From Oscillospiraceae bacterium (GTDB taxonomy: Bacteria; Bacillota; Clostridia; Oscillospirales; Oscillospiraceae): a stretch of DNA of 54,317 bases. The notes below the pieces were generated by a model. That model saw only the letters and a list, made by a program, of their open reading frames with translations, was not told where the DNA came from and ran no database searches. Positions 41,086 to 49,455 of this stretch are shown here, in pieces. The translations under genes and the position numbers were made by a program. Position 1 is the stretch's first letter. Every line of letters starts with the position of its first letter. Location: positions 1 to 54,317 of the forward strand of contig JAJQEJ010000028.1 in NCBI GenBank assembly GCA_021201735.1. The letters are read 5' to 3'.

Positions 41086-43412
41086 TGCGCCGTCTCGTCG
41101 GATTTTGCTTTCTTCGTCGGCTTCTTTACGGCGGGCTTTTTCGCCGCGGTTTTCTTGGTTGCCGTTTTCTTGCTTGCCGTCTTTTTCGCCGGCGCTTTGT
41201 CTTTTGCGGTCTTTTTTCCCTCCGCTGCCTCCTCCGCCTTCTGCGCATCCCCTTCGGCGGGTTCCTTTTTCTTATAGCCCCGCTGATCCTCCGGCAGGAA
41301 ATTAGGACACGCCGGATTGATACAAAATGGTTTCTTATACCCGCGCCCGGATTTCTTAAAGAGCGTCTGCCCACACTCCGGGCAGTCCTCTTTTACCGGC
41401 ACGTCCCATGTCATGAACTCGCACTTCTTGTCCGTCTTCCCGCTCAGGAACTCGCAGGCGTAGTAGGCATACCCCTTGGCGGAGGTGCGCTTGAGTATTC
41501 TGCCGCCGCAGCGTGGGCAGCGGCCGGGCATCTCCACCACAATGGGCTTTGTGAAGGTGCAGTCCGGGAAGCCGGGACACGCGAGAAATCGGCCAAACCG
41601 TCCGGATTTCACCACCATGTTTTTCCCGCAGACCTCGCAGATTTCGTCCGTCACCTCATCCGGCACCTTGATGCGTGTGCCGTCGAGATCGGCCTCTGCC
41701 TTGCTTAGCTCCTCCGCAAAGCCCTGATAGAACGTATCCAGCACATGCTGCCACTGGATTTTTCCGTCCTCCACCTCATCGAGCTCCGCTTCCATGTGCG
41801 CGGTAAAGGCCGAGTCCACGATATCGGGGAATTTCTCTTTCATGAGCCCCGTCACAACCTCACCGAGGGGCGTGATGCGCAGGTATTTCCCCTCTTTGAC
41901 GACATACTGCCGGTCGATGATGGTTGAGACGGTCGGCGCGTAGGTGGACGGGCGCCCGATGCCCTTCTCCTCCATCACCTTGATGAGCGTCGCCTCGGTG
42001 TAGCGGGCGGGCGGCTGGGTAAAATGCTGCTCCTTCTCAGTTCTATCCAGATGGAGCGTCTCTCCCACCGCGAGGTCTGGCAGCGGCGACTGCGCGGCCT
42101 CCTCCTCCTCGTCCTTCCCCTCCACATACACGGCGGTATAGCCGGAAAACTTGACGGCGGTGTGGTTGGCGCGGAAGACATACCCCGCGCTCTCGACGTC
42201 GATTGTCACGCTGTCGTAGATCGCGGAGGCCATCTGGCAGGCGAGAAAGCGGCTCCAGATGAGCTTATACACGCGGTACTGGTCGCTGGTCAAATCCTTC
42301 TTGAGATTCTCCGGCGTCAGATTGACATTCGACGGGCGGATGGCCTCATGCGCATCCTGCGCGCCGGACTTCGCCTTATAGGTGCGGGTTTTTTCAGGAT
42401 AATACTGCGCGCCGTAGCGGGCAGTAATAAACTGCTTTGCCGCGTCCAGCGCCTCATCGGAGAGGCGAAGGGAGTCGGTACGCATATAGCTGATGAGGCC
42501 CACTGTGCCCTCGCCCTCAATGTCCACGCCCTCATAGAGCTGCTGGGCAATCGACATGGTGCGCCGGGGTGTCATACCCAATTTGCGGGATGCCTCCTGC
42601 TGCAGGCTTGAGGTGGTAAACGGCGGGGACGGGTTGCGGGTCTTGTCCTGCCGTTTGACCGTTTTTACGGTGAACGGCGCGTTTTTTACCGCGCTTTCCA
42701 CCGCCTCCACCTCTTGCGCGTTCTTGAGCTCCATCTTCTTTTCTCTACCGTAAAAGGCGGCTTTGAACGCGCCCAGTTTCGGCGCGATACGCTGCAGGTG
42801 GGCGTCTAAACTCCAGTATTCCTCCGGGACAAAGGCCCTGATCTCCTCCTCCCGCTCCGCAACAATGCGGGTCACGACAGACTGCACCCGTCCGGCGGAG
42901 AGGCCGCGCCGAATTTTCTTCCACAGAAGCGGGGAGAGCTGATAGCCCACAATACGGTCCAAGATCCGGCGCGCCTGCTGGGCGTCCACCAGATTCTGGT
43001 CGATGGCGCGCGGCGACTCCACCGCCTCGCTCACCGCCTTTTGGGTGATCTCATTAAATGTAATGCGGCACGTCTTCTCGTCCGGCAGCTCGAGCAGGTT
43101 TTTCAGGTGCCACGCAATCGCCTCGCCTTCCCGGTCGGGGTCGGTCGCGAGGTAGACCTTGCTGCTCTTTTTCGCCGAGGTCCGCAGATCGGAGATGACG
43201 TCTTCCTTCCCCTTGATCGGCTGGTAGTCCGGGGTAAAGCCGTGCTCCACGTCTACGCCGAGCTTGCTCTTCGGCAGGTCGCGCACGTGCCCCATAGATA
43301 CCTTGACCTGAAACTCCGGGCCGAGATATTTTGCAACACTCTTCACCTTACCCGAAGACTCTATAATCACCAGATTTGAACCTGTATTGGACCCTGTCTT
43401 TGATTTTGCCAC
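41082..43412 (-). CDS. topA: DNA topoisomerase I
   Basis: The 776-aa type IA topoisomerase relaxes negative supercoils. It has a Toprim domain (ESSGKVKSVAKYLG; DPDREGEAIAWH at 91-102), catalytic Tyr309 in GLISYMRTDS and three C-terminal Cys4 zinc fingers (ICEVCGK...; RCPRCGG...; DCPECGQ...). It ends in a long Lys/Ala-rich tail (KKTASKKTATKKTAAKK) of the histone-H1-like type that binds DNA. GTG 43412 has GGAGG 7 nt upstream. It is followed without a gap by trmFO and preceded by dprA. Confidence 0.98.
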   Translation of the reverse strand: MAKSKTGSNTGSNLVIIESSGKVKSVAKYLGPEFQVKVSMGHVRDLPKSKLGVDVEHGFTPDYQPIKGKEDVISDLRTSAKKSSKVYLATDPDREGEAIAWHLKNLLELPDEKTCRITFNEITQKAVSEAVESPRAIDQNLVDAQQARRILDRIVGYQLSPLLWKKIRRGLSAGRVQSVVTRIVAEREEEIRAFVPEEYWSLDAHLQRIAPKLGAFKAAFYGREKKMELKNAQEVEAVESAVKNAPFTVKTVKRQDKTRNPSPPFTTSSLQQEASRKLGMTPRRTMSIAQQLYEGVDIEGEGTVGLISYMRTDSLRLSDEALDAAKQFITARYGAQYYPEKTRTYKAKSGAQDAHEAIRPSNVNLTPENLKKDLTSDQYRVYKLIWSRFLACQMASAIYDSVTIDVESAGYVFRANHTAVKFSGYTAVYVEGKDEEEEAAQSPLPDLAVGETLHLDRTEKEQHFTQPPARYTEATLIKVMEEKGIGRPSTYAPTVSTIIDRQYVVKEGKYLRITPLGEVVTGLMKEKFPDIVDSAFTAHMEAELDEVEDGKIQWQHVLDTFYQGFAEELSKAEADLDGTRIKVPDEVTDEICEVCGKNMVVKSGRFGRFLACPGFPDCTFTKPIVVEMPGRCPRCGGRILKRTSAKGYAYYACEFLSGKTDKKCEFMTWDVPVKEDCPECGQTLFKKSGRGYKKPFCINPACPNFLPEDQRGYKKKEPAEGDAQKAEEAAEGKKTAKDKAPAKKTASKKTATKKTAAKKPAVKKPTKKAKSDETAQ

Positions 43413-43456
43413 GCTATAACCTCCAAGGTATATTTACCCGATTTGGTGTGTCTATC

Positions 43457-44689
43457 CTAATCCCCAATCGCGACCAACGCCGCAAACCGCCTGTGCGCCC
43501 GCTCCTCGACCAAACCCTGCACCTGCAGGACGGTCAGCGCCGAGAGGACGCGGCGCGCCGGAATCTGTGCGCGCTCCGTCAGTTCGTCCGGATGCAGCGC
43601 CTGATCCGCCAAAAGCAGTAATATCTCCCGCTCGTCGTCGGAAAACCGCTCGCGGCACTCATTTAAGGTAATATATGCCCGCTTTTCCGGATTGTCAACC
43701 TCTTTTTCCGGCGGAGGCACTTTCGCCTCTGTCGCGTGCACGTCCCTATCCGTGGGGGCGAGACGTGCTTCCCGCGCGGCCTGCGGCAGCGGCTGCGCCC
43801 GTGTCAACCTGCCGGGAAAGCGCAGATCATATTCCTGCAAAATATCCTGTGCGGAGAGGATACACTGCGCCTCGCCGCGTTGCAGCAGGCTGTTTGTACC
43901 CATGCTGTTGGGCTCGTTCACGGGGCCAGGATATACAAATACGTCCCGATCTTGCTCCAGCGCAAGGCGCAGGGTGATCATCGTCCCACTGCGCAGCGCC
44001 GCTTCGACCGCCGCCACGCCGACGCTGAGCCCGCTGATGATGCGGTTGCGTTCCGGAAAATGCCATCCCTCCGGCGCGGTGCCCGGCGGGTATTCGCTGA
44101 TGAGCGCGCCGCATTGCGCGACATCGTCATAGAGCGCGGCATTTTGTGGCGGATAGCGCACATCCACGCCGCAGCCGAGCACGGAGACCGCGCGCCCGCC
44201 ACCGCGCAGGGCGGCCCCCAGCGCCATACAGTCGATCCCCTGTGCGATGCCCGATACCAGCAGCGCGCCGCCGCGCGCGAGTTCCAGCCCCAGCTCGGTC
44301 GCGAGCCTTGCGCCGTATACCGACGGCTTGCGCGGCCCGACCACGCCGACGGCGACCGTCTCGTCAAACTGGATCATTTCCCCCTTCACGTAGAGCACAC
44401 AGGGCGGGTCATAAATCTGCCGCAGTCGCTCCGGGTAGTCCGCGTCCTGTATGGTAAGTACCCGCACCCCCAGCCGTCTGCAATTCTCCAGAATCTGTTC
44501 TGGCTCCTCAAGGGACTTGTCCAACAGCGCTTCGGCCTTCTCGCCCTTCATGCCCAGCTGGGCGTATTCGCCCGGATCGGAGAAATACGCGAGCTCCGGC
44601 GAGCCAAAATGCGTGGAGATACGCAGAATATCCACAGGGCGCATGCCGTTGCGGGTTGCAAGCCAAATCCAGTATTTCAGGGCAGCCAC
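43457..44689 (-). CDS. dprA: DNA-processing protein DprA
   Basis: The 410-aa protein loads RecA on incoming single-stranded DNA. It has a helical N-terminus, a Rossmann-like core (AVGVVGPRKPSVYGARLATE; VSGIAQGIDCMALGAALRGG; AVSVLGCGVDVRYPPQN; RNRIISGLSVGVAAVEA) and a winged-helix C-terminus (DDEREILLLLADQALHPDEL). The usual GSR of the nucleotide-binding motif is GPR here. The start is GTG 44689, where homology begins (AALKYWIWLA); the longer open frame is antisense-derived. The linker between core and C-terminal domain contains a Pro/Arg-rich stretch. Confidence 0.93.
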   Translation of the reverse strand: MAALKYWIWLATRNGMRPVDILRISTHFGSPELAYFSDPGEYAQLGMKGEKAEALLDKSLEEPEQILENCRRLGVRVLTIQDADYPERLRQIYDPPCVLYVKGEMIQFDETVAVGVVGPRKPSVYGARLATELGLELARGGALLVSGIAQGIDCMALGAALRGGGRAVSVLGCGVDVRYPPQNAALYDDVAQCGALISEYPPGTAPEGWHFPERNRIISGLSVGVAAVEAALRSGTMITLRLALEQDRDVFVYPGPVNEPNSMGTNSLLQRGEAQCILSAQDILQEYDLRFPGRLTRAQPLPQAAREARLAPTDRDVHATEAKVPPPEKEVDNPEKRAYITLNECRERFSDDEREILLLLADQALHPDELTERAQIPARRVLSALTVLQVQGLVEERAHRRFAALVAIGD

Positions 44690-44711
44690 AGTGCATCGCC
44701 TTCTTTCTATC

Positions 44712-45464
44712 CTAACGGTACAGCTCCCAGAGCACCACCGCCGCCGCAATCGCCGCGTTGAGCGATTCACACTGCGGCTGCATCGGAATGTGCAGTAGCC
44801 CGTCACAGCAGGCCAGAACAGCCGGGGAGACCCCGCTCCCCTCACTGCCGATGACCACCGCGGCAGGGGACGCGGAAAAGCGCCGAATATCTTCGGAGTC
44901 CTGCCGCAGCGCAGCAGCATAGAGGGGAATCCCCGCCCTGCGCAGCCCCGCTTTGAGACGCTCCGGCTCATGGTCCCACACCGGGAGGCGGAAGCACGCG
45001 CCCATGGTGGCGCGCACCGTTTTGGGGGCATAGGGGTCGGCACAGCCGGGAAGCAGGAATATCCCGTCCGCACCGAACGCATCCGCCGTGCGCCAGATGG
45101 TGCCAACGTTCCCCGGATCCTGCACGCCGTCCAGCACCAGATACCGGCCCGGTTTTATGGGATCTATGTGTGTCAGCTCCGGCAGCGCGCACACCGCAAT
45201 GACGCCCTGCGGCGTCTCGGTGTCGGACAGATGCCGCAGGAGGTCGTCCGGCACCGTCACATGCCTTGTCCCTTCCGGCATGGGCGGCGGGTTCTCCCCC
45301 GTCACCACCGTCTCTACCACGGCACCCCAGCGGAGCGCCTCATCCAGAAGCTTCGGCCCCTCAATGAGGAAGGCCTTTTGCTCCCGGCGGTACGCGCGGG
45401 AGCGGCCAAGTTTGCGCACATGCACTGAAAATGGGTTTTGCCGACTTGTGATCCGTTCTATCAT
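44712..45464 (-). CDS. TrmH/SpoU-family RNA 2'-O-methyltransferase
   Basis: The 250-aa SPOUT enzyme has an N-terminal substrate-binding domain (about 1-95, with KAFLIEGPKLLDEALRWG). The knotted SpoU domain shows LVLDGVQDPGNVGTIWRTAD, VVIGSEGSGVSPAVLACCD and IPMQPQCESLNAAIAAAVVL. It is a YsgA/RlmB-like 23S rRNA methyltransferase; the exact nucleotide cannot be told. ATG 45464 has GGGGAG 10 nt upstream, preferred over the ATG at 45545, which lies across the lysS terminator. Confidence 0.92.
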   Translation of the reverse strand: MIERITSRQNPFSVHVRKLGRSRAYRREQKAFLIEGPKLLDEALRWGAVVETVVTGENPPPMPEGTRHVTVPDDLLRHLSDTETPQGVIAVCALPELTHIDPIKPGRYLVLDGVQDPGNVGTIWRTADAFGADGIFLLPGCADPYAPKTVRATMGACFRLPVWDHEPERLKAGLRRAGIPLYAAALRQDSEDIRRFSASPAAVVIGSEGSGVSPAVLACCDGLLHIPMQPQCESLNAAIAAAVVLWELYR

Positions 45465-45500
45465 GTCTGCTCTGCTCCCCTTTCCGGCAGAGATGCGCAG

Positions 45501-45533
45501 AAAAGCATACCCGAAGACCTTCTTCGGGTATGC
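45501..45533 (-). terminator. Terminator of greA-lysS
   Basis: The 13-bp stem GCATACCCGAAGA/TCTTCGGGTATGC (45505-45517, 45521-45533) is followed on the minus strand by TTTT. It starts 9 nt past the lysS stop. Confidence 0.88.
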
Positions 45534-45541
45534 CCGTTTCA

Positions 45542-47044
45542 TCATGCATCCACGATTGGCTTCATGGTCGGGAAGAGTATCACATCCCGCACGGAATCGG
45601 AGTTGGTGAGCATCATGACCAGCCGGTCAATACCGATGCCCATCCCTCCGGTTGGGGGCATACCGTACTCCAGTGCAGTGATATAGTCGTCGTCCATCAT
45701 CCCGGCCTCGTCGTCACCTGCGTCACGCAGGGCAATTTCATGCTCAAAGCGTCCGCGCTGGTCAATGGGGTCATTGAGTTCGGAGAAGGCGTTTGCAATC
45801 TCGCTGTGACAGACGAACAGCTCAAACCGCTCTGTCAGCCGCCCGTCCGCAGGAGAGCGCTTGGACAGGGGTGAGACCTCCACCGGGTACATTGTGATAA
45901 AGGTCGGCTGAATGAGCTGCTCCTCCACCCGCTGGTCGAACGCCTCGTAGAGGGCATTGCCCCACGTGTGCGGTTTGCCCTCCATAGAAATGCCGGCGGA
46001 TTCCACCGCCTTGACCGCCTCGTCCGCGCCGGTGATCGTACCGAAATCCACGCCGACGTATTCCCTGACGGCGTCTATCATGGTCAGCCGCTTCCAGCCG
46101 GGCGCGAGGTCAATTTCCTGCCCCAGCCACTGGACCTGATAGCCGCCCAGCAGCGCCCGCGCGGCAGAGGAGATGAGGCCCTCCGCCAGCTCCATCATTC
46201 CGTGAAAGTCGGTATACGCCTCATAGAGCTCAATGGTCGTAAACTCCGGGTTGTGTTTTGGGTCCATACCCTCGTTGCGAAAGATGCGCCCGATCTCATA
46301 GACGCGCTCCACACCGCCCACGACAAGCCGCTTGAGGTGCAGCTCCGTCGCGATGCGCATATACATGTCAATATTGAGGGTGTTATGGTGTGTGATAAAG
46401 GGGCGCGCTGTGGCCCCGCCCGAGATGGTATTGAGCACCGGTGTCTCCACCTCAAGATAGTCCCGCGCGTCCAAATACTGGCGGATATGCTTCATCAGCC
46501 TGCTGCGGATAACAAAGGTACGGCGTACATCGGGGTTGACAATCAGGTCCACATACCGCTGTCGGTAGCGCGTCTCCTTATCCGTCAGACCGTGAAACTT
46601 CTCCGGCAGGGGGCGCAGGGATTTGCTCAAAAGGGTCAGCTGGTGCACCTTGACGGAAATCTCGCCCCGCTTGGTACGAAACACCTCACCCTCTATGCCG
46701 ATCAGATCACCGATATCCAGCTTTTTAAAGCGCGCGAATTCCTCCTCACCGAGCTCGTCGATGCGGACATAGATCTGAATTCTCCCGCTTCCATCCAGCA
46801 AATCGCAAAAAATCGCCTTGCCCATACCACGCTTGGACATCATCCGCCCCGCAAGAGAAACGGTCTGCCCCTCGCATGTATCAAACTGGTCTACGACTTC
46901 CTGTGCGTGCGCGGTAACCGGATACTTGGTGATCTGAAAGGGATCCAGTCCCTCCTCCTGCAGCTGACGCAACTTGTCGCGGCGAATCTGCAGCAGCTCG
47001 GACAGCGGCTGCTCCGCCTGCACGTCCTGCTTATCTTCACTCAT
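45542..47044 (-). CDS. lysS: Lysyl-tRNA synthetase, class II
   Basis: The 500-aa class II LysRS has an N-terminal OB-fold anticodon domain (VSLAGRMMSKRGMGKAIFCD). The catalytic core has motif 2 (VGGVERVYEIGRIFRNEGMD) and motif 3 (PTGGMGIGIDRLVMMLT). It is complete. It follows greA after 35 nt, the same order as in many Clostridia, and ends at a strong terminator. Confidence 0.98.
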   Translation of the reverse strand: MSEDKQDVQAEQPLSELLQIRRDKLRQLQEEGLDPFQITKYPVTAHAQEVVDQFDTCEGQTVSLAGRMMSKRGMGKAIFCDLLDGSGRIQIYVRIDELGEEEFARFKKLDIGDLIGIEGEVFRTKRGEISVKVHQLTLLSKSLRPLPEKFHGLTDKETRYRQRYVDLIVNPDVRRTFVIRSRLMKHIRQYLDARDYLEVETPVLNTISGGATARPFITHHNTLNIDMYMRIATELHLKRLVVGGVERVYEIGRIFRNEGMDPKHNPEFTTIELYEAYTDFHGMMELAEGLISSAARALLGGYQVQWLGQEIDLAPGWKRLTMIDAVREYVGVDFGTITGADEAVKAVESAGISMEGKPHTWGNALYEAFDQRVEEQLIQPTFITMYPVEVSPLSKRSPADGRLTERFELFVCHSEIANAFSELNDPIDQRGRFEHEIALRDAGDDEAGMMDDDYITALEYGMPPTGGMGIGIDRLVMMLTNSDSVRDVILFPTMKPIVDA

Positions 47045-47079
47045 TGTAATCGTCCCTTATCTTTTGTTTCAGGCTATCG

Positions 47080-47553
47080 TCAGCGCTGGATCTCCACGAT
47101 AGCATAATGTAGTGTCCCGGCAGGGGCCTCCACCGCAATGTTGTCCCCGACCGTGCGTCCGACCAGCGCCTTGCCAAAGGGGGAGTCCTCCGAGATGCGC
47201 CCGTTCATCGGATCGGCCTCCTGCGAGCCGACCACCTGATAGCACTCCTCCTCCTTGCACTCCAGATCCATCACCTTGACCTTGCTGCCAATCCGGATGG
47301 CTTTTCCGTCGTCCTCATCCGCCTCCAAAAGAACGCAGTTGGCCAGAATCTCCTCCACCTCCGCGATGCGGGAGTAGAGCTTGCCCTGTTCGTTTTTCGC
47401 CTCGTCATATTCGCTGTTTTCCGACAGGTCGCCAAAGGAGCGTGCCTCCTTAATGAGCTCCGCCACCTCTTTTTCACGCACTGTTTTCAGATAATTAAGC
47501 TCCTCTTTCAGCGCCTCATGGCGCTCCGGGCTTAATTTATATTCCTTTGCCAC
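47080..47553 (-). CDS. greA: Transcription elongation factor GreA
   Basis: The 157-aa protein rescues backtracked RNA polymerase. It has an N-terminal coiled coil with acidic tip (EARSFGDLSENSEYDEAKNE) and a C-terminal FKBP-like domain (ISEDSPFGKALVGRTVGDNI). The start is taken as GTG 47553, giving (M)AKEYKLSPERHEALK at the usual length; AAAGGTG lies upstream. GTG 47565 is an alternative. A consensus promoter lies 152 nt upstream, leaving a long leader. Confidence 0.96.
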   Translation of the reverse strand: MAKEYKLSPERHEALKEELNYLKTVREKEVAELIKEARSFGDLSENSEYDEAKNEQGKLYSRIAEVEEILANCVLLEADEDDGKAIRIGSKVKVMDLECKEEECYQVVGSQEADPMNGRISEDSPFGKALVGRTVGDNIAVEAPAGTLHYAIVEIQR

Positions 47554-47704
47554 CGCAGTGACCACCTTTCATCTGATTTTTGCGCATACCACACGCATGC
47601 CGGAAGCGCCTATGCCCTCCTGACGCACGCGTGCACCGCGCGCAGGATACATACCAGCGCTCCCCTATCATCCATATATATACAATCATCTTATGTTTCT
47701 TGAT

Positions 47705-47733
47705 ATTATAGATAGTTTCTCCACCGCTGTCAA
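47705..47733 (-). promoter_or_regulatory. Consensus promoter of greA-lysS
   Basis: TTGACA (47733-47728), a 17-nt spacer and TATAAT (47710-47705) make a perfect sigma-A promoter. The leader of about 145 nt contains GC-rich self-complementary stretches, but no T-box or other riboswitch I recognise. Confidence 0.9.
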
Positions 47734-47763
47734 GCACAATTGCATCCCGGCGTCTGGTACATT

Positions 47764-48459
47764 CTACCGATTTTCCGGCCGCGCAGCCGCCACATTGCGC
47801 ATGGAATCAACTTCCGCACGCTTCGCAAGACGCACCAAGGCGGATGCGCCCAGCCGGTCGGCCCCGGCCTCCAAAAATGCCTGCGCCTGCTCCAGTGTAC
47901 GGATGCCACCGGATGCCTTTATTTTTACATTGGTCAGAATCTGCCGGAAGAGCGCCACATCCTCCAGCGCGGCCCCTGCCACAGAAAAACCAGTGGAGGT
48001 TTTTATGTAGTCCCCACCACCGAGCGTCACCACCTCGCACAGGCGCTTTTTTTCCTCCTCCGTGAGCAGGCAGGTCTCCACAATGACCTTCAGAATCCGT
48101 CCGCCCGACGCCGATTTCAGCGACCGGATCTCACTGCGCAGCTGTTCCCAGCGCTTATCCTTCACCCACCCCTGGTGGATGACGATATCCAGCTCATCCG
48201 CGCCGTTTCTCACGGCGTCCTCCGCCTCAAACACCTTGACCCGTATCGTCTCATACCCGTTCGGGAACCCGATGACCGTACAAATTTTGATGGAATCGCA
48301 CACGTGCTCTGCCGCCTGCGCCACATAAGCCGGTGGAATGCATACCGACGCGCAGTTGAACTTGAGGGCATCGTCGCACGCCTGCCGAATTTCACCCCAC
48401 GTCGCCGTCGGCGTGAGCAGCGTATGGTCGCATTTTTCCAGAATTGTCTTGAGCTCCAT
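47764..48459 (-). CDS. deoC: Deoxyribose-phosphate aldolase
   Basis: The 231-aa class I aldolase cleaves 2-deoxyribose-5-phosphate to acetaldehyde and glyceraldehyde-3-phosphate in deoxynucleoside catabolism. The Schiff-base lysine is Lys153 (YIKTSTGFS), Lys181 (IKASGGIRT) is the second catalytic lysine and Asp91 is the proton-relay acid. The segment after Asp91 (VIHQGWVKDKRW) departs from the usual INxGALK. Other deo genes are not nearby; it follows a FUSC-like gene in the dnaX-ybaB direction. Confidence 0.95.
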   Translation of the reverse strand: MELKTILEKCDHTLLTPTATWGEIRQACDDALKFNCASVCIPPAYVAQAAEHVCDSIKICTVIGFPNGYETIRVKVFEAEDAVRNGADELDIVIHQGWVKDKRWEQLRSEIRSLKSASGGRILKVIVETCLLTEEEKKRLCEVVTLGGGDYIKTSTGFSVAGAALEDVALFRQILTNVKIKASGGIRTLEQAQAFLEAGADRLGASALVRLAKRAEVDSMRNVAAARPENR

Positions 48460-48500
48460 ATCATCAGGTTTCCTTTCTTCTTTGGGTCATGGGATTGTCT

Positions 48501-49109
48501 CTATGGATTGGGATTCTCATCGTCAGGGTTCTCCTCAGGGCTCTCTTCCACCGCGGGAGCTGCCTCCGGAATTGCTTCCGGCGCTTCCGCCGCCTCGTCC
48601 GCCTGCCCCGGCATATGGCGGCTGGGTAAGACACGGTTGACGACCAGCGCGACCACAACGCCTACAGCCGTCTCCACCATGCGCAGGAGGGTGTGGAGAT
48701 AGCGGTCTTCTCCATTGTAGTTGAGCAGCACAAGGCATACCGTCATGCAGGCCACCACACAGGCCGCCTGAATGCCGAACAGGTTGCAAAGCCAAATGCA
48801 AAGCAAGATGCTCACGCCCAGAATCAGCCCTGTCACCGGCAGGAGCGACGTCTGCGCCCCGACCAGTAAGACCAGCAGGCCGAGGGCACCACCGAGCAGC
48901 GTCCCGACCAGACGGTATAGGCCGAGGCGGATACTCTCCTCCATGGAGCTCTGCATGCAGATGGCCGCAGTGACGCAGGCGGTAAAGGCGTCCACCGTCA
49001 TAATATCGCTTGCATAGACTTGAAAGGGGATGCTGATAAAATAGCACGCCGCCACCGCAACCGCAGTTTTGACGCTGCGCATCCCCACCTTTGGGAGTGC
49101 TTTTTTCAT
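48501..49109 (-). CDS. FUSC / aromatic-acid-exporter-like membrane protein
   Basis: The 202-aa protein has about five or six membrane segments (VKTAVAVAACYFISIPFQVY; LVGTLLGGALGLLVLLVG; GLILGVSILLCIWLCNLFGI; ACVVACMTVCLVLL) and a long acidic Pro/Glu-rich C-terminal tail. The pattern fits the ArAE_1 / FUSC family, putative exporters. The C-terminal cytoplasmic domain seen in longer members is replaced by the disordered tail. It is 5 nt from ybaB, so it belongs to the same transcript. Confidence 0.8.
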   Translation of the reverse strand: MKKALPKVGMRSVKTAVAVAACYFISIPFQVYASDIMTVDAFTACVTAAICMQSSMEESIRLGLYRLVGTLLGGALGLLVLLVGAQTSLLPVTGLILGVSILLCIWLCNLFGIQAACVVACMTVCLVLLNYNGEDRYLHTLLRMVETAVGVVVALVVNRVLPSRHMPGQADEAAEAPEAIPEAAPAVEESPEENPDDENPNP

Positions 49110-49114
49110 GGGAA

Positions 49115-49444
49115 TCAGAACGGCAGGCCCATTCCGCCCGTCAGCTGCTGCATGCTGCCCGCCATATCGGTCTCCGCCGCGCGCAGGGCCTCATTCACCG
49201 CCGCCGTGATCATGTCCTGCAGCATCTCCACATCCTCCGGGTCAACCGCCTCGGGATGGATGGTGAGTTCCTTGAGTTCCCGCTTTCCGGTCACAACCGC
49301 CGTAATCATGCCACCGCCCGCCTGGGCGCTATACTCCTTTTCCTCCAACTCCGCCTGCATTTTCTGCATATCCTGCTGCATCTTCTGGGCCTGCTTGATC
49401 ATATTCATGTTCATGCCGCCCATGCCGCCAAAACCCTTTGCCAT
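49115..49444 (-). CDS. ybaB: YbaB/EbfC nucleoid-associated protein
   Basis: The 109-aa DNA-binding protein has an N-terminal Met/Gly-rich stretch (GFGGMGGMNMNMIKQAQ), a coiled coil (KMQQDMQKMQAELEEKEYS) and the YbaB core ending MQQLTGGMGLPF. It lies 11 nt after dnaX, the conserved dnaX-ybaB pairing. The usual next gene, recR, is absent; a FUSC-like gene and deoC follow instead. Confidence 0.95.
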   Translation of the reverse strand: MAKGFGGMGGMNMNMIKQAQKMQQDMQKMQAELEEKEYSAQAGGGMITAVVTGKRELKELTIHPEAVDPEDVEMLQDMITAAVNEALRAAETDMAGSMQQLTGGMGLPF

Positions 49445-49455
49445 AACAAAAACTC

